From Schaalia sp. 19OD2882 (lineage in GTDB: Bacteria; Actinomycetota; Actinomycetes; Actinomycetales; Actinomycetaceae), in contig NZ_CP065521.1 of the NCBI RefSeq assembly GCF_018986735.1, positions 124,001-188,000 of the forward strand: DNA of 64,000 bases, read 5' to 3'. The number at the start of each line of letters is the position of its first letter. Positions within the stretch are counted from its first letter, which is position 1. The notes under the pieces were generated by a model. The model saw only the letters and a list, made by a program, of their open reading frames with translations, was not told where the DNA came from and did not search any database. A program made the translations under genes and the position numbers. Below, in pieces: positions 1 through 7,983 of this stretch.

Positions 1-1404
1 CTTGGTGGAAAGCGCAACAGGATTGATCGTCGGCTTCGAGTGCCACCAGATCATGGTGGCGTCACGCTCGATGATCTCCTCGAGGCCGTTGACGAGAGCC
101 CCTTCCGTGTCATGTCCGGCGGCGATCCCCGCGTAGGGGACCGGAGCGATCCGAGGGAATGAGGAGACGGGTTCCCCCAGGATCGTTCCCGTGCGGTTGT
201 AGTTGACGTGAACCATGGACACGGGGACGAGCTCTTCACGATCGCGCGTGAGGTTGTGCGCCGGCATCCATGGGATGCGTGTCGAGCGTGTGAAGGGTGC
301 GAATCGAAAACCGGGCTGCGCATGCTGATCGGGGGAGAAGAGGACGAAGTTCTCCGGGGCGACCGGGTGAAGGCCCGAGGACACGAGGGTGTCGTAGTCG
401 TCGATGACGAAGGAATCGGAGTTGATGACATTGACGCAGTACCGTTCGATTGCTTCTCCCACCGCGGAGCGTCGTGCCTCGTCCACGTCGTCGATGGCGC
501 TTCCTTGGCAGACGGTGTTGTTGCTCCACTGGCTGATGACGCGAATGTCCGTGACATCGGATTGGACAGTGGTCACGCATTCTGGAAGGGCTTCGTGGTG
601 GCTGATCGTGCGAAGGCGCGTGACGATGCCGGCGAGTTCGTCGCAGAACGCATCGGAATGAATGTCAATGATCGAAGGCGCGTCCTCGTATCCTTTCCAC
701 GTCAACCAAGGCACGAGGATCCGGTCGCGCCTGAGTGCGGAAAGCATGTTGATTGTCGTCCAGCCCAGCGCGGATGCCGCGCCTTCGCCCCGCGTGCGCG
801 AGATGCGTGCTTCGAAGAGGGAATCGGGGTTCTCCTCCAGGCGTTGGCGGACGAGGTCCACGCTGGGAGGGCGTAGCGTCGCCGATGTTGCCCGGGGGAC
901 GAGGCTCGCTGCGGTCAGACGCGCTTCCAAATGCTTGTACACATGAGGGAATCGCGGGCTCGACAGTGGGCCGAGGTAGAGCTCGGGGAATCGGACGAAG
1001 AGGGCGAGAAAGGATGCTCCGGCGCTCAGAGCGCGTTCTTCGACCTTGATCGCTCCGGGGAGGTCCGGGGTCGCCGAGTAGTGAAGGACGATCGTGGCCG
1101 CACAGAGGTCTTCGGCCTCGAAGAAGCATGCCGTGGTCATCGTGCGTGAGCAGGCCTTGGAGAGGCTGGTCGGCGCCGGGTGGTCGGTGACGAGAATCGG
1201 GTTGGCCTTCTCGGGAAGGTTGATCGTGAGGGACAGGGGACGGGAGGGGAGCGGAAGGGCGACGGGTGGGCACCAACCGATTGCTTCGAGATCACTGAGG
1301 GTGCCTCCGAGGAGTACCCCGTCGGATCTGCGGGCGCAGGAGTCGTGTACGCCGTTTTCGGACGGCCAGAGTTGGACGAGGCCCTTTCCGCTTCCCTGCC
1401 CCAT
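1..1404 (-). CDS. YcaO-domain cyclodehydratase with E1-like N-terminal region (partial, C-terminus off the window)
   Basis: The frame is open from an ATG at 1404 to the window edge (468 residues seen), so the stop lies to the left. Residues about 250-468 are a YcaO domain: the ATP/Mg motif GEAIERY is at 316-322 and NGLEEIIERD at 439-448. Residues 1-240 are weakly conserved, but the stretch LGPLSSPRFP (144-153) resembles the 'GPL..PG' part of SagC/ThiF-like partners. I therefore infer a fused C-D azoline-forming enzyme. The CxxC zinc pairs normal in the E1-like partner are not visible, so that half may only bind leader peptide. YcaO enzymes cyclise Cys/Ser/Thr, or make thioamides or amidines, in ribosomal peptides. 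The gene starts 4 nt after the stop of a 43-residue peptide gene and has no clear ribosome site of its own, suggesting translational coupling. Confidence is high for YcaO and low for product chemistry. Confidence 0.85.
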   Translation of the reverse strand, partial: MGQGSGKGLVQLWPSENGVHDSCARRSDGVLLGGTLSDLEAIGWCPPVALPLPSRPLSLTINLPEKANPILVTDHPAPTSLSKACSRTMTTACFFEAEDLCAATIVLHYSATPDLPGAIKVEERALSAGASFLALFVRFPELYLGPLSSPRFPHVYKHLEARLTAASLVPRATSATLRPPSVDLVRQRLEENPDSLFEARISRTRGEGAASALGWTTINMLSALRRDRILVPWLTWKGYEDAPSIIDIHSDAFCDELAGIVTRLRTISHHEALPECVTTVQSDVTDIRVISQWSNNTVCQGSAIDDVDEARRSAVGEAIERYCVNVINSDSFVIDDYDTLVSSGLHPVAPENFVLFSPDQHAQPGFRFAPFTRSTRIPWMPAHNLTRDREELVPVSMVHVNYNRTGTILGEPVSSFPRIAPVPYAGIAAGHDTEGALVNGLEEIIERDATMIWWHSKPTINPVALSTK

Positions 1405-1408
1405 GTGC

Positions 1409-1540
1409 TCAGTCTTCGAGTTCGGCGGTGAGCTGGTAGGCGGAGGTCGGGTGGATTCCCGGGTGGTGGTTGGAGTTGGGCGCGAGGATCGCGTCTTCGC
1501 GGCTGGTTTCAGTGATTTCGCTGACAGTCTTGTCGCTCAA
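1409..1540 (-). CDS. 43-residue peptide, candidate RiPP precursor
   Basis: TTG start at 1540, preceded 6 nt upstream by a strong AAGGAGG ribosome site; stop TGA at 1411-1409. The peptide begins MSDKTVSEITETSREDAILA and its second half is PNSNHHPGIHPTSAYQLTAE followed by LED. The N-terminal half is acidic and hydrophilic like a leader. The second half carries His, Pro, Ser and Thr but no Cys. It sits immediately before a YcaO gene, the usual place for a precursor. Any heterocycles would have to be oxazoles (Ser/Thr) or other backbone changes, which is unusual for azole peptides. It could instead be a small accessory protein. No known precursor family was recognised. Confidence 0.6.
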   Translation of the reverse strand: MSDKTVSEITETSREDAILAPNSNHHPGIHPTSAYQLTAELED

Positions 1541-1572
1541 GGTGAGCCTCCTTCATGTGATGCCTGCATGAA

Positions 1573-1588
1573 CTTAGTGCGCACTAAG
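1573..1588. promoter_or_regulatory. perfect 16-bp palindrome upstream of the peptide/YcaO locus
   Basis: CTTAGTGCGCACTAAG reads identically on both strands. It lies 32 bp upstream of the TTG start of the peptide and beside a candidate iron box. Palindromes of this TTAGTGC/GCACTAA form are typical of TetR, MarR or PadR operators, and a TetR gene lies on the opposite strand 300 bp away. Which protein binds is inference. Confidence 0.55.
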
Positions 1589-1607
1589 CAAAGTGAGTCT
1601 AACCTAA
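1589..1607 (-). promoter_or_regulatory. candidate DtxR/IdeR iron box
   Basis: On the minus strand the site reads TTAGGTTAGACTCACTTTG. The left half matches the IdeR/DtxR consensus TTAGGTTAGGCTAACCTAA perfectly (9 of 9) and the whole site matches at 14 of 19. It directly abuts the 16-bp palindrome and lies about 50 bp upstream of the peptide start, so iron-repressed expression of the RiPP-like locus is plausible. The right half is degenerate. Confidence 0.45.
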
Positions 1608-1844
1608 AACCTCTTCCGCTGGTAGTGTCCGATGGGACCCGGCCCGGTTGCCCGCCGACGTCGCCGCGGTGGATCCGGCCGAGGGTCCGTCCAGCGCTCA
1701 GGCACCCCTCGGCGCTGCGAGCGGTTGATTGTCACCTGCACCCTCTGACCTGCGGAAACACTGCTTCTGGACGGCGGGACGGGTGAGCGTCGCCGGGGGT
1801 TGCGACTTCAGGTGCGGGTTGCACAGGGCGCGGCATGTGGAACG

Positions 1845-1884
1845 ATGGATACTGAGAATTGAAACAATGGATACCGAGAATTGA
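1845..1884 (+). repeat. two 18-bp direct repeats before the TetR gene, candidate operators
   Basis: ATGGATACTGAGAATTGA (1845-1862) and ATGGATACCGAGAATTGA (1867-1884) differ at one base and are spaced 22 bp apart, about two helical turns. They end 17 bp before the tetR ATG and so lie over its likely promoter, as expected for autoregulation. The rest of 1608-1844 shows nothing I can name. Confidence 0.55.
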
Positions 1885-1901
1885 TCCGAGGAAGGAGAGT
1901 C

Positions 1902-2582
1902 ATGTCCCAGGGCAATGGCGCCAAACGAGGGCCCGGGCGGCCACGCGCAGGCAGTGAGGACAAGCGGGCCCGAGTCCTTGCCGAGGCCCTGACCCTGTTC
2001 AGCACCCGCGGCTACGCGGGCACCTCCCTCGGGGAGGTGGCCAACGCGGCCGACATCTCCAAGGCCGGCCTGCTGCACCACTTCTCGTCCAAGGACGCCC
2101 TGTTCGCCGCCGTCCTGGAGGAGCGCGACCGCAAATCCATCGAAGTGCACGGGGATTCCCAGTTCTCAGACGTGCGCCAAGTGCTCTCGGCGCTGGTCGA
2201 AACCGTGCGCGCCAATGCGAAGGCCGTTGAAGGCACCGCCCTGTACGTGGCGATGACCGGAGCCGTGGTCAGCACCGACCACCCGGCCCACGACTGGTTC
2301 GCCCAACACTTGAGCGCTGCCGTCACGATGCTCGAACGCGCCTTCGAGGACGGCAAGGCCGCCGGCACGGTCAGGCCCGACGCCCCCTCGCGCAGGATTG
2401 CCCGAGCCATCGTGGCCCTTGCCGACGGCCTGCAGGTGCAGATGGCGTGTGCCCGAGCCGAAAGGCTTGCCGCGCCCGAAGCGGACCCGGACCTGCCCTA
2501 CGACGCCGACCTGGGAGAAGAGTTCGCCGCCGCCATCGCCGCCGTCATGGCCCGCTGGTTGGTCGACGGCGCCCAACGATGA
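1902..2582 (+). CDS. TetR/AcrR-family transcriptional regulator
   Basis: 226 residues from the ATG at 1902, chosen because AAGGAG lies 6 nt before it; an upstream in-frame TTG at 1881 has no ribosome site. Residues about 20-66 form the TetR helix-turn-helix (ALTLFSTRGYAGTSLGEVAN, then ISKAGLLHHFSSKDALF). The rest is a helical ligand domain of ordinary length. The start is basic and disordered (GPGRPR). It is divergent from the peptide/YcaO locus and convergent with the pyruvate oxidoreductase operon. The tandem repeat just upstream suggests autoregulation. The ligand and other targets are unknown. Confidence 0.9.
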   Translation: MSQGNGAKRGPGRPRAGSEDKRARVLAEALTLFSTRGYAGTSLGEVANAADISKAGLLHHFSSKDALFAAVLEERDRKSIEVHGDSQFSDVRQVLSALVETVRANAKAVEGTALYVAMTGAVVSTDHPAHDWFAQHLSAAVTMLERAFEDGKAAGTVRPDAPSRRIARAIVALADGLQVQMACARAERLAAPEADPDLPYDADLGEEFAAAIAAVMARWLVDGAQR

Positions 2583-2658
2583 CGAGGACGGGGCCGGGCC
2601 ACATTCGGCCAGCAGCCTCGCCCTCGTGCGCGCCGCCGGAACGCCCCCTGGAACGGGG

Positions 2659-4284
2659 TCAGACCTGCTCAGGGACCATGGAGATCGCGCCGCAGGGGCA
2701 CTCCTCCACGCAGACCCCGCATCCCTTGCAGTAGTCGTACTTGAAGACGTACTCCGTCGGGCGGATCTTCGTGATCGCATTGTCGGGGCACACGCCGAAG
2801 CAGTTGTCGCAACCGAAGCAATTGCCGCAGCTCATGCACCGGCGCGCCTCGAACAGGGCGGAGCCCTCGTCAAGGCCGAGGACGACCTCGTCGAAAGTGG
2901 AGGAACGACGCGCACCCTCCAACTTCTCACGCACCTGGTGCGGCGCATCGGAGTAGTACCACGGGGTCATCCGGTCGAAGGTCGCATCCTCGTGCTTGGG
3001 GGCCGGAGTGTAGGTGGTGCCCCGCAGGAAGGCGTCGATGTAGCGCGACGCCTTCTTGCCGTGACCGATTGCCACCGTCACCGTGCGCTCGGAAGGCACC
3101 ATGTCGCCTCCCGCGAAGACCCCCTGCAGACCCGTCATCATCTGGTCGTCGACCGTGACGACCCCGTCGACGATCTCGATCCCACGGGCGTTCTCGATCA
3201 GCGACAAGTCGGCCTCCTGGCCCAGCGCCATGATCAGCGAATCCGCGCCGAGCTCCTCGAACTCACCGGTGGGCTGCGGGAAGCCGTTCTCGTCCAACTC
3301 CATCTTCTCGATGGTCAGGAAGTCGCCGTCCACGTGCTTGACCGTGGACAGCCAGCGCATCATGATGCCCTCCTCCTCGGCTTCGACCACTTCGGAATCG
3401 TGGGCCGGCATCCGGTCACGGGTGCGACGGTAGACGATGACCGCTTCCTCGGCACCCAAGCGCTTGGCGGTGCGCGCCATGTCGATGGCCGTGTTGCCAC
3501 CGCCGTAGACAACGACCCGCCGCCCCAGCAGAGGCTTCTCACCCGCCTCCACATCCGCCAGGACGGAGACGGCATCCATGACCCTGGCGCTCTCGGCCGC
3601 CGGAATGTAGGCGCGTCGGCCGATGTGGGCGCCCACCGCCAGGAAGACCGCGTCCCAGGAGGCCGCTTCGGCCTCCACGTCCTCGACCTTGCAGTTGAAC
3701 TCGAAGGTCACGCCCATGTCGGCGATGCGCTGGACCTCTGCGTCCAGGACGTCGCGGGGCAGTCGGTAGGCGGGGATGCCGAAACGCATCATGCCGCCCC
3801 ACATGGGGCCGGCCTCCTTCACATGGACCGTGTGGCCGGCCAAGCGCAGGTGGTAGGCGGCGGACAGGCCCGACGGGCCCGCACCCACGATGAGGACTCG
3901 TTTGCCGGATTCCGGGTTGGACAGCGGCACGGTCCAGCCTTCGGCCAAAGCCTTGTCGCCCAGGAAACGTTCAATGGCGTTGATGCCTACGGCCTCGTCG
4001 ACCTGCACGCGATTGCAGGCCGTCTGGCACGGGTGGTAACACACGCGGCCCATGACGGCGGGCATCGGGTTGTTCACCATGATCTCGCGCCAAGCGGCCT
4101 GGTAGTCGCCTTCCTCGGCGTGGAACAGCCACTGTTGGATGTTCTCTCCCGACGGGCAGGCCTTGTTGCACGGGGGCAGCAGGTCGACGTAGACGGGGCG
4201 TTCGGACCTCCACGACCCCGTCTCGTTGGCAAGGGACGAGCCGACTCCCAAGGTGATCGCAAAGGGGCTCTTCTCCAAAGTCAT
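2659..4284 (-). CDS. GltD-like FAD/NAD(P) oxidoreductase fused to a 2[4Fe-4S] ferredoxin, delta component of the 2-oxoacid:ferredoxin oxidoreductase
   Basis: 541 residues. The N-terminus has the GltD-type cysteine set (C39, C43, C82, C86, C90). An FAD Rossmann motif GAGPSG is at 134-139 and a second nucleotide motif GGGNTA at 261-266. The C-terminal 60 residues are a ferredoxin with clustered cysteines (483-499 and 519-531). It follows the beta-subunit gene by 7 nt, as the last gene of the operon. Plain PorD is only about 100 residues. Here the ferredoxin is attached to an NAD(P)H:acceptor reductase, so electrons from pyruvate oxidation may pass straight to NAD(P)+. The family assignment is clear; the direct electron path is inference. 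Confidence 0.88.
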   Translation of the reverse strand: MTLEKSPFAITLGVGSSLANETGSWRSERPVYVDLLPPCNKACPSGENIQQWLFHAEEGDYQAAWREIMVNNPMPAVMGRVCYHPCQTACNRVQVDEAVGINAIERFLGDKALAEGWTVPLSNPESGKRVLIVGAGPSGLSAAYHLRLAGHTVHVKEAGPMWGGMMRFGIPAYRLPRDVLDAEVQRIADMGVTFEFNCKVEDVEAEAASWDAVFLAVGAHIGRRAYIPAAESARVMDAVSVLADVEAGEKPLLGRRVVVYGGGNTAIDMARTAKRLGAEEAVIVYRRTRDRMPAHDSEVVEAEEEGIMMRWLSTVKHVDGDFLTIEKMELDENGFPQPTGEFEELGADSLIMALGQEADLSLIENARGIEIVDGVVTVDDQMMTGLQGVFAGGDMVPSERTVTVAIGHGKKASRYIDAFLRGTTYTPAPKHEDATFDRMTPWYYSDAPHQVREKLEGARRSSTFDEVVLGLDEGSALFEARRCMSCGNCFGCDNCFGVCPDNAITKIRPTEYVFKYDYCKGCGVCVEECPCGAISMVPEQV

Positions 4285-4291
4285 GATCGTC

Positions 4292-5617
4292 TCACTCCTG
4301 TCCGGGGGTCTCGGGTTGCGACGACGCCGACGTTGTTGACGAGGCCGGGGCCGGCGCTGACGAGGACTGGCCCATCGAACCTTGGTGGGCGGGTCGGGTC
4401 TGCGGGGCCGGTCGGCGGTTCAGCCCCCACATCTCCGAAGAATCCTGCTCCTCGGTGGCCGGGTGGGCCTCCGCGCGCCCCTGCTTGGTCTCGGAGGCGG
4501 CCCGCAGAACCGCCTCGTAGCGTCCCTCCGGGTCCTCGGGCGCGGCCAGAACCCGTTCGAGCACGTCGGGGTCCAAGGACTCCTGCTCGATGAGGCCGTA
4601 GCGGCGGATGTTCCTGTCGGCCACGGCCTGCAGGCGGGCAAGGACCTCCGGCTCGCCCTCGCCCTTGAACAGGTGCGCGAAGCGCCGCTGCGGCTTGAGG
4701 TACTCCTCGACGGGCGCGGGGCGACGGATCTTCATCACCGAAGTGAGTTCACCGCCCTCGGCCTCGAAGACGGGGAACAGGCCCGTCTGAGTGGCCAGGC
4801 GCGCCAGCTTGACCGTGAGATTCGAGGCAGCGCCCCATCCCAGCGGGCAGGGGACCAGAACATGGATGTAGCGCGCCCCGCGAATGCTCATCGCCTTGGT
4901 CACCTTGTACTCCAGGTCGCGCAGGTCGGCGACGGTTGCGGTGGCCACGTAGGGGATCTCGTGGGCCATGGCGATGCGCGCCATGTCCTTGCCCTGCCCG
5001 AATTGGTTGCCCGGCTCCGGCCCCACCGGCTGGGTCGTGGCGGTGCGGGCGGTCGGAGGTGTGGCGCCGCTTCGCTGGACACCCGTGTTCATGTACGCCT
5101 CGTTGTCGTAGCAGATGTACAGGACGTCGTCATTGCGTTCGAACATGCCCGACAGGCAGCCCATTCCGATGTCCACGGTGCCGCCGTCACCACCTTGGGC
5201 GACCACCCGGGTCTGTTTGCCGAGCGCGCGCAGCCCCGCAGCCGCACCGGCGGCCACCGCCGGGGCGTTGCCGAAAAGGGAATGCAGCCACGGCACCGTC
5301 CACGCCGACTCGGGGTAGGGGGTGGAGAAGACCTCCAGGCAGCCGGTGGCGTTGACTGCGACAAGGTCGCCGCCGGTGGCCGCCATTGCGGAGTCCAACG
5401 CGTATCGGGCGCCCAGCGCCTCCCCGCAGCCCTGGCAGGCCCGGTGGCCGGAGGTCAACGTGTTGAAGCGGTTCGGGTCGGACTGGAGGGATCTCAGTTG
5501 TTCCTCCGCCAGGCGGTTGCCCACCGCGTAGGAGCCCACCTGGTAGAACTTCACCTGTTCGCGTACGGGGATCGCGGTTTCGCGGGTGCTGGGGATGTCC
5601 AGCTCGACGGTGGTCAT
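4292..5617 (-). CDS. porB: pyruvate:ferredoxin (2-oxoacid) oxidoreductase beta subunit
   Basis: 441 residues. The thiamine-diphosphate motif GDGGTVDIG is at 143-151 and the cofactor-side NEAYMNTG at 172-179. Cluster cysteines include C61, C64 and C93, with another in VPCPLGWG. The catalytic region ends near residue 350. The last 90 residues are a Ser/Ala/Thr/Pro/Gln-rich tail not expected in PorB, which is usually about 300 residues. The start ATG overlaps the alpha-subunit stop as ATGA, so the two are translationally coupled. The enzyme decarboxylates pyruvate or another 2-oxoacid to the acyl-CoA and reduces ferredoxin in the cytoplasm. It is oxygen-sensitive in most families. Confidence 0.93.
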   Translation of the reverse strand: MTTVELDIPSTRETAIPVREQVKFYQVGSYAVGNRLAEEQLRSLQSDPNRFNTLTSGHRACQGCGEALGARYALDSAMAATGGDLVAVNATGCLEVFSTPYPESAWTVPWLHSLFGNAPAVAAGAAAGLRALGKQTRVVAQGGDGGTVDIGMGCLSGMFERNDDVLYICYDNEAYMNTGVQRSGATPPTARTATTQPVGPEPGNQFGQGKDMARIAMAHEIPYVATATVADLRDLEYKVTKAMSIRGARYIHVLVPCPLGWGAASNLTVKLARLATQTGLFPVFEAEGGELTSVMKIRRPAPVEEYLKPQRRFAHLFKGEGEPEVLARLQAVADRNIRRYGLIEQESLDPDVLERVLAAPEDPEGRYEAVLRAASETKQGRAEAHPATEEQDSSEMWGLNRRPAPQTRPAHQGSMGQSSSAPAPASSTTSASSQPETPGQE

Positions 5618-6900
5618 CGGGTCTCTCCCCCCTTGGTCGGGGCCGCAGCCAGTACGGCGTCGATGCGGGCCTTGGTGTCGCGCATGAGGTTTTCCGCGGT
5701 GGGGCCGGAGCGGCGGGTGGTGGCCTCACGCTGCAGTTCCTTCTCGACCAGGTCGGTGTCCAGGTCCAGGAAAGTCTGGAAGGGCAGGTCACCTGCGGCC
5801 AGCTCGTCGAGCATGGCGTGCAGGGAGGCCTTCGTGATGGGTCGGCCGCCCAGGCCCGCCACGACCTCGTAGTTGTCCAGTCCCAGGCCGCGCACGGCAC
5901 TTCGGCAGTGGGAGGAGACGATGCCGCCGATGCCCACGGAGAAGGCCTTTTCAATGTTGACGAAGCGTGTGCAACCGGACAGGGCTTCGCGCACGGCGGC
6001 ACTGGGGAAGGGGCGGAAGGAGCAGATGCCCAGGACGCCGATTTTCTCGCCGCGTTCGCGGCGCTCGTCGACGACATCCTTGATGGTGCCCAGCACCGAC
6101 CCCATCGACACGATGACCGTCTCGGCGTCCTCCAGGTGGTAGGGGCGCACCAAACCGCCCGAGTCGCGGCCGAAGACGGCCTCGAATTCCTTCTGCACCT
6201 GCAAGATCAACTCCAACGCCTGCATCTGGCGGTGGTGGGCCAGGTAGCGGACCTCCGTGTACGCCTCGGGGCCGACCATGGCGCCGATGGACAGGGGAGC
6301 GGCAGGGTCCAGGACCTGCCGGGGCTCGTAGGCGGGCAGGAGCTTCGCGACATCGGCCTCGTCGGGGATGTCGACGATCTCCATGGCGTGGGTGAGGACG
6401 AACCCGTCCATGCACACCATCACCGGCAAGGAGAGTTCCTCGGCGATCCGGAAGGCCTGGACGTGCAGGTCGGCGGCCTCCTGGTTGGTTTCCGCGTAGA
6501 GCTGCAGCCAGCCGGAGTCGCGCTGGCTCATGGCGTCGGTGTGGTCGTTCCAGATGTTGATGGGGGCGCCGATCGCCCGGTTGGCCACCGTCATGACGAT
6601 CGGCAGGCCCAAACCCGAAGCGTTGTAGACGGCCTCGACCATGAAGAGCAGGCCCTGCGAAGCGGTTGCCGTGTAGGTCCGTGCTCCGACGGCCGAAGCG
6701 CCGATGCAGGCGGACATGGCGCCGAACTCGGACTCGACGTTGAGGTACTCGCAGCCCGGCAGATCGCCCTTCTTCACCAGCGCCGACAGGGCCTCGACGA
6801 TGTGGGTCTGTGGGCTGATGGGGTAGGCGGCGATGACTTCGGGACGACAGGCGGCCACCGCCTTGGCGATCGCCTGGGAACCTTCGATCTGTTCACGCAT
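5614..6900 (-). CDS. porA: pyruvate:ferredoxin (2-oxoacid) oxidoreductase alpha subunit
   Basis: 428 residues from the ATG at 6900, chosen for GGAGGAC just upstream. A longer frame back to 6987 adds only a Pro/Arg-rich stretch that overlaps the gamma gene. It begins MREQIEGSQAIAKAVAAC and has the PISPQT and VESEFGA motifs of the pyrimidine/thiamine-binding alpha chain. The gene overlaps the end of the gamma gene by 8 nt and the start of the beta gene by 4 nt. Together the three chains form the core enzyme. Substrate (pyruvate or another 2-oxoacid) cannot be fixed from sequence, but the gene order is that of pyruvate enzymes. Confidence 0.93.
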   Translation of the reverse strand: MREQIEGSQAIAKAVAACRPEVIAAYPISPQTHIVEALSALVKKGDLPGCEYLNVESEFGAMSACIGASAVGARTYTATASQGLLFMVEAVYNASGLGLPIVMTVANRAIGAPINIWNDHTDAMSQRDSGWLQLYAETNQEAADLHVQAFRIAEELSLPVMVCMDGFVLTHAMEIVDIPDEADVAKLLPAYEPRQVLDPAAPLSIGAMVGPEAYTEVRYLAHHRQMQALELILQVQKEFEAVFGRDSGGLVRPYHLEDAETVIVSMGSVLGTIKDVVDERRERGEKIGVLGICSFRPFPSAAVREALSGCTRFVNIEKAFSVGIGGIVSSHCRSAVRGLGLDNYEVVAGLGGRPITKASLHAMLDELAAGDLPFQTFLDLDTDLVEKELQREATTRRSGPTAENLMRDTKARIDAVLAAAPTKGGETR

Positions 6901-7501
6901 GCGTGTCCTCCGCTCCGTCGTGGGTGGTGGCGGCCTCGTCGATGCGGGAACGCACGAGGTCGTGGGCGGCGGCGGCCGCGCGGACATTGGCTTCGCCGAT
7001 CTTGCCGGGGAAGCGCTCGCGGATGGCCCGTGACATGGAGTCCAGGCGGATCAGGCCGGTCAGAGCTGCGGCTCCGGCCAGCATGACGACGTTGGGCACG
7101 GGGCGTCCCAGGTGCTCCTTGGCGATCTCGAAGGCCGGGATCGTCACGATCCGACCGGCGGGGCGCCCGTCGAGCAGGTGAGTGAGTTCCAGGTCTTCCA
7201 GTGACTTGCCGGAGTTGATGAGGGCGTACCCGTCCGGCTTCAGGCCCGCGAAGACGTCCATGACCGCCAGCAGGGTCGGGTCCTGGACGATGACGAGATC
7301 AGGTTCGAGGACGGGTTCTCGGGTGCGGATCGGCGCATCGGTGATCCGGCAGAAGGACACGACGGGCGCACCCGTCCTTTCGGAACCGAAGGAGGGGAAG
7401 GCTTGCGCGTGGTGTCCGTCGGTGAAGGCTGCCATTGCCAACAGGTCGGACGCCGTGACGACTCCTTGTCCTCCTCGACCGTGGATTCTCACTTCGACCA
7501 T
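6893..7501 (-). CDS. porG: pyruvate:ferredoxin (2-oxoacid) oxidoreductase gamma subunit
   Basis: 202 residues, first gene of the operon. The family signature IHGRGGQGVVTASDLLA opens the protein, followed by the SFGSERTGAPV segment. The length is normal for a gamma chain. The ATG at 7501 has no ribosome site but sits 7 nt after a TAGCGT -10 box, so the transcript is probably leaderless. Confidence 0.93.
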   Translation of the reverse strand: MVEVRIHGRGGQGVVTASDLLAMAAFTDGHHAQAFPSFGSERTGAPVVSFCRITDAPIRTREPVLEPDLVIVQDPTLLAVMDVFAGLKPDGYALINSGKSLEDLELTHLLDGRPAGRIVTIPAFEIAKEHLGRPVPNVVMLAGAAALTGLIRLDSMSRAIRERFPGKIGEANVRAAAAAHDLVRSRIDEAATTHDGAEDTHA

Positions 7502-7508
7502 GGGCCCG

Positions 7509-7514
7509 ACGCTA
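7509..7514 (-). promoter_or_regulatory. -10 box of a probable leaderless promoter for the por operon
   Basis: TAGCGT on the minus strand (fits TANNNT) ends 7 nt before the porG ATG, placing transcription start at or next to the first codon. No clear -35 was found. Confidence 0.45.
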
Positions 7515-7983
7515 GGCGTGGGGGCCTGCTTTTCGTGGGCTCTTCAAGCTTTTCGCGGTTTCGTGCGGATGCGGGCGGCCACCCGCTGAGACGGGAAGTG
7601 ACCGAACGCACAAATTCGCGCCTTCAAGGTTCTCAATTTCGTCGAGGACGGGGCTGAGGGCACCCTTGTGACCACATCCAGGGCGAGGACAACCCGTACA
7701 GGGGCATGACGCCGATCGAGAAGCAGCTCGACGAGCTTGTCGGCGCCGGGCCCAGCAGGAACCCCGGCGGCCCCAGGCGCGGCGCACGTGGTCTGTCAGG
7801 CCGTACTGCTGCACCCGGGCGTCCACCGCAGGGGCCACGAGTTCCGACCGGGGCGAATCTGCCACCCCGGCACCACGCTCACCTCCCAAAGAATCCTTGC
7901 CAGTTCGAAACGGCGTCATCGCCAAAGTGCGGGGACAAGACCCTCGGTGCCTCCAGTGTGCACCTGCGGTGCAGCCGGTTTCG
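7515..7983. other. intergenic stretch without a recognised gene
   Basis: About 470 bp between porG and the beta-propeller gene. Short frames exist on both strands. A plus-strand run near 7700 (PYRGMTPIEKQLDELVGAG) looks coding-like but loses this quality after about 25 codons and has no ribosome site or family match. It may be a decayed gene. Otherwise I see only the por promoter. Confidence 0.4.

Noticed and set aside
665..1276. 203-codon minus-strand frame with Pro/Arg-rich product
   Set aside because: Wrong frame of the YcaO gene; the right frame continues without a stop to the edge and shows the YcaO motifs.
2398..4593. 731-codon plus-strand open frame
   Set aside because: It is antisense to the GltD/ferredoxin fusion, whose motifs are unmistakable. 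High GC keeps opposite frames open; the plus frame shows no domain.
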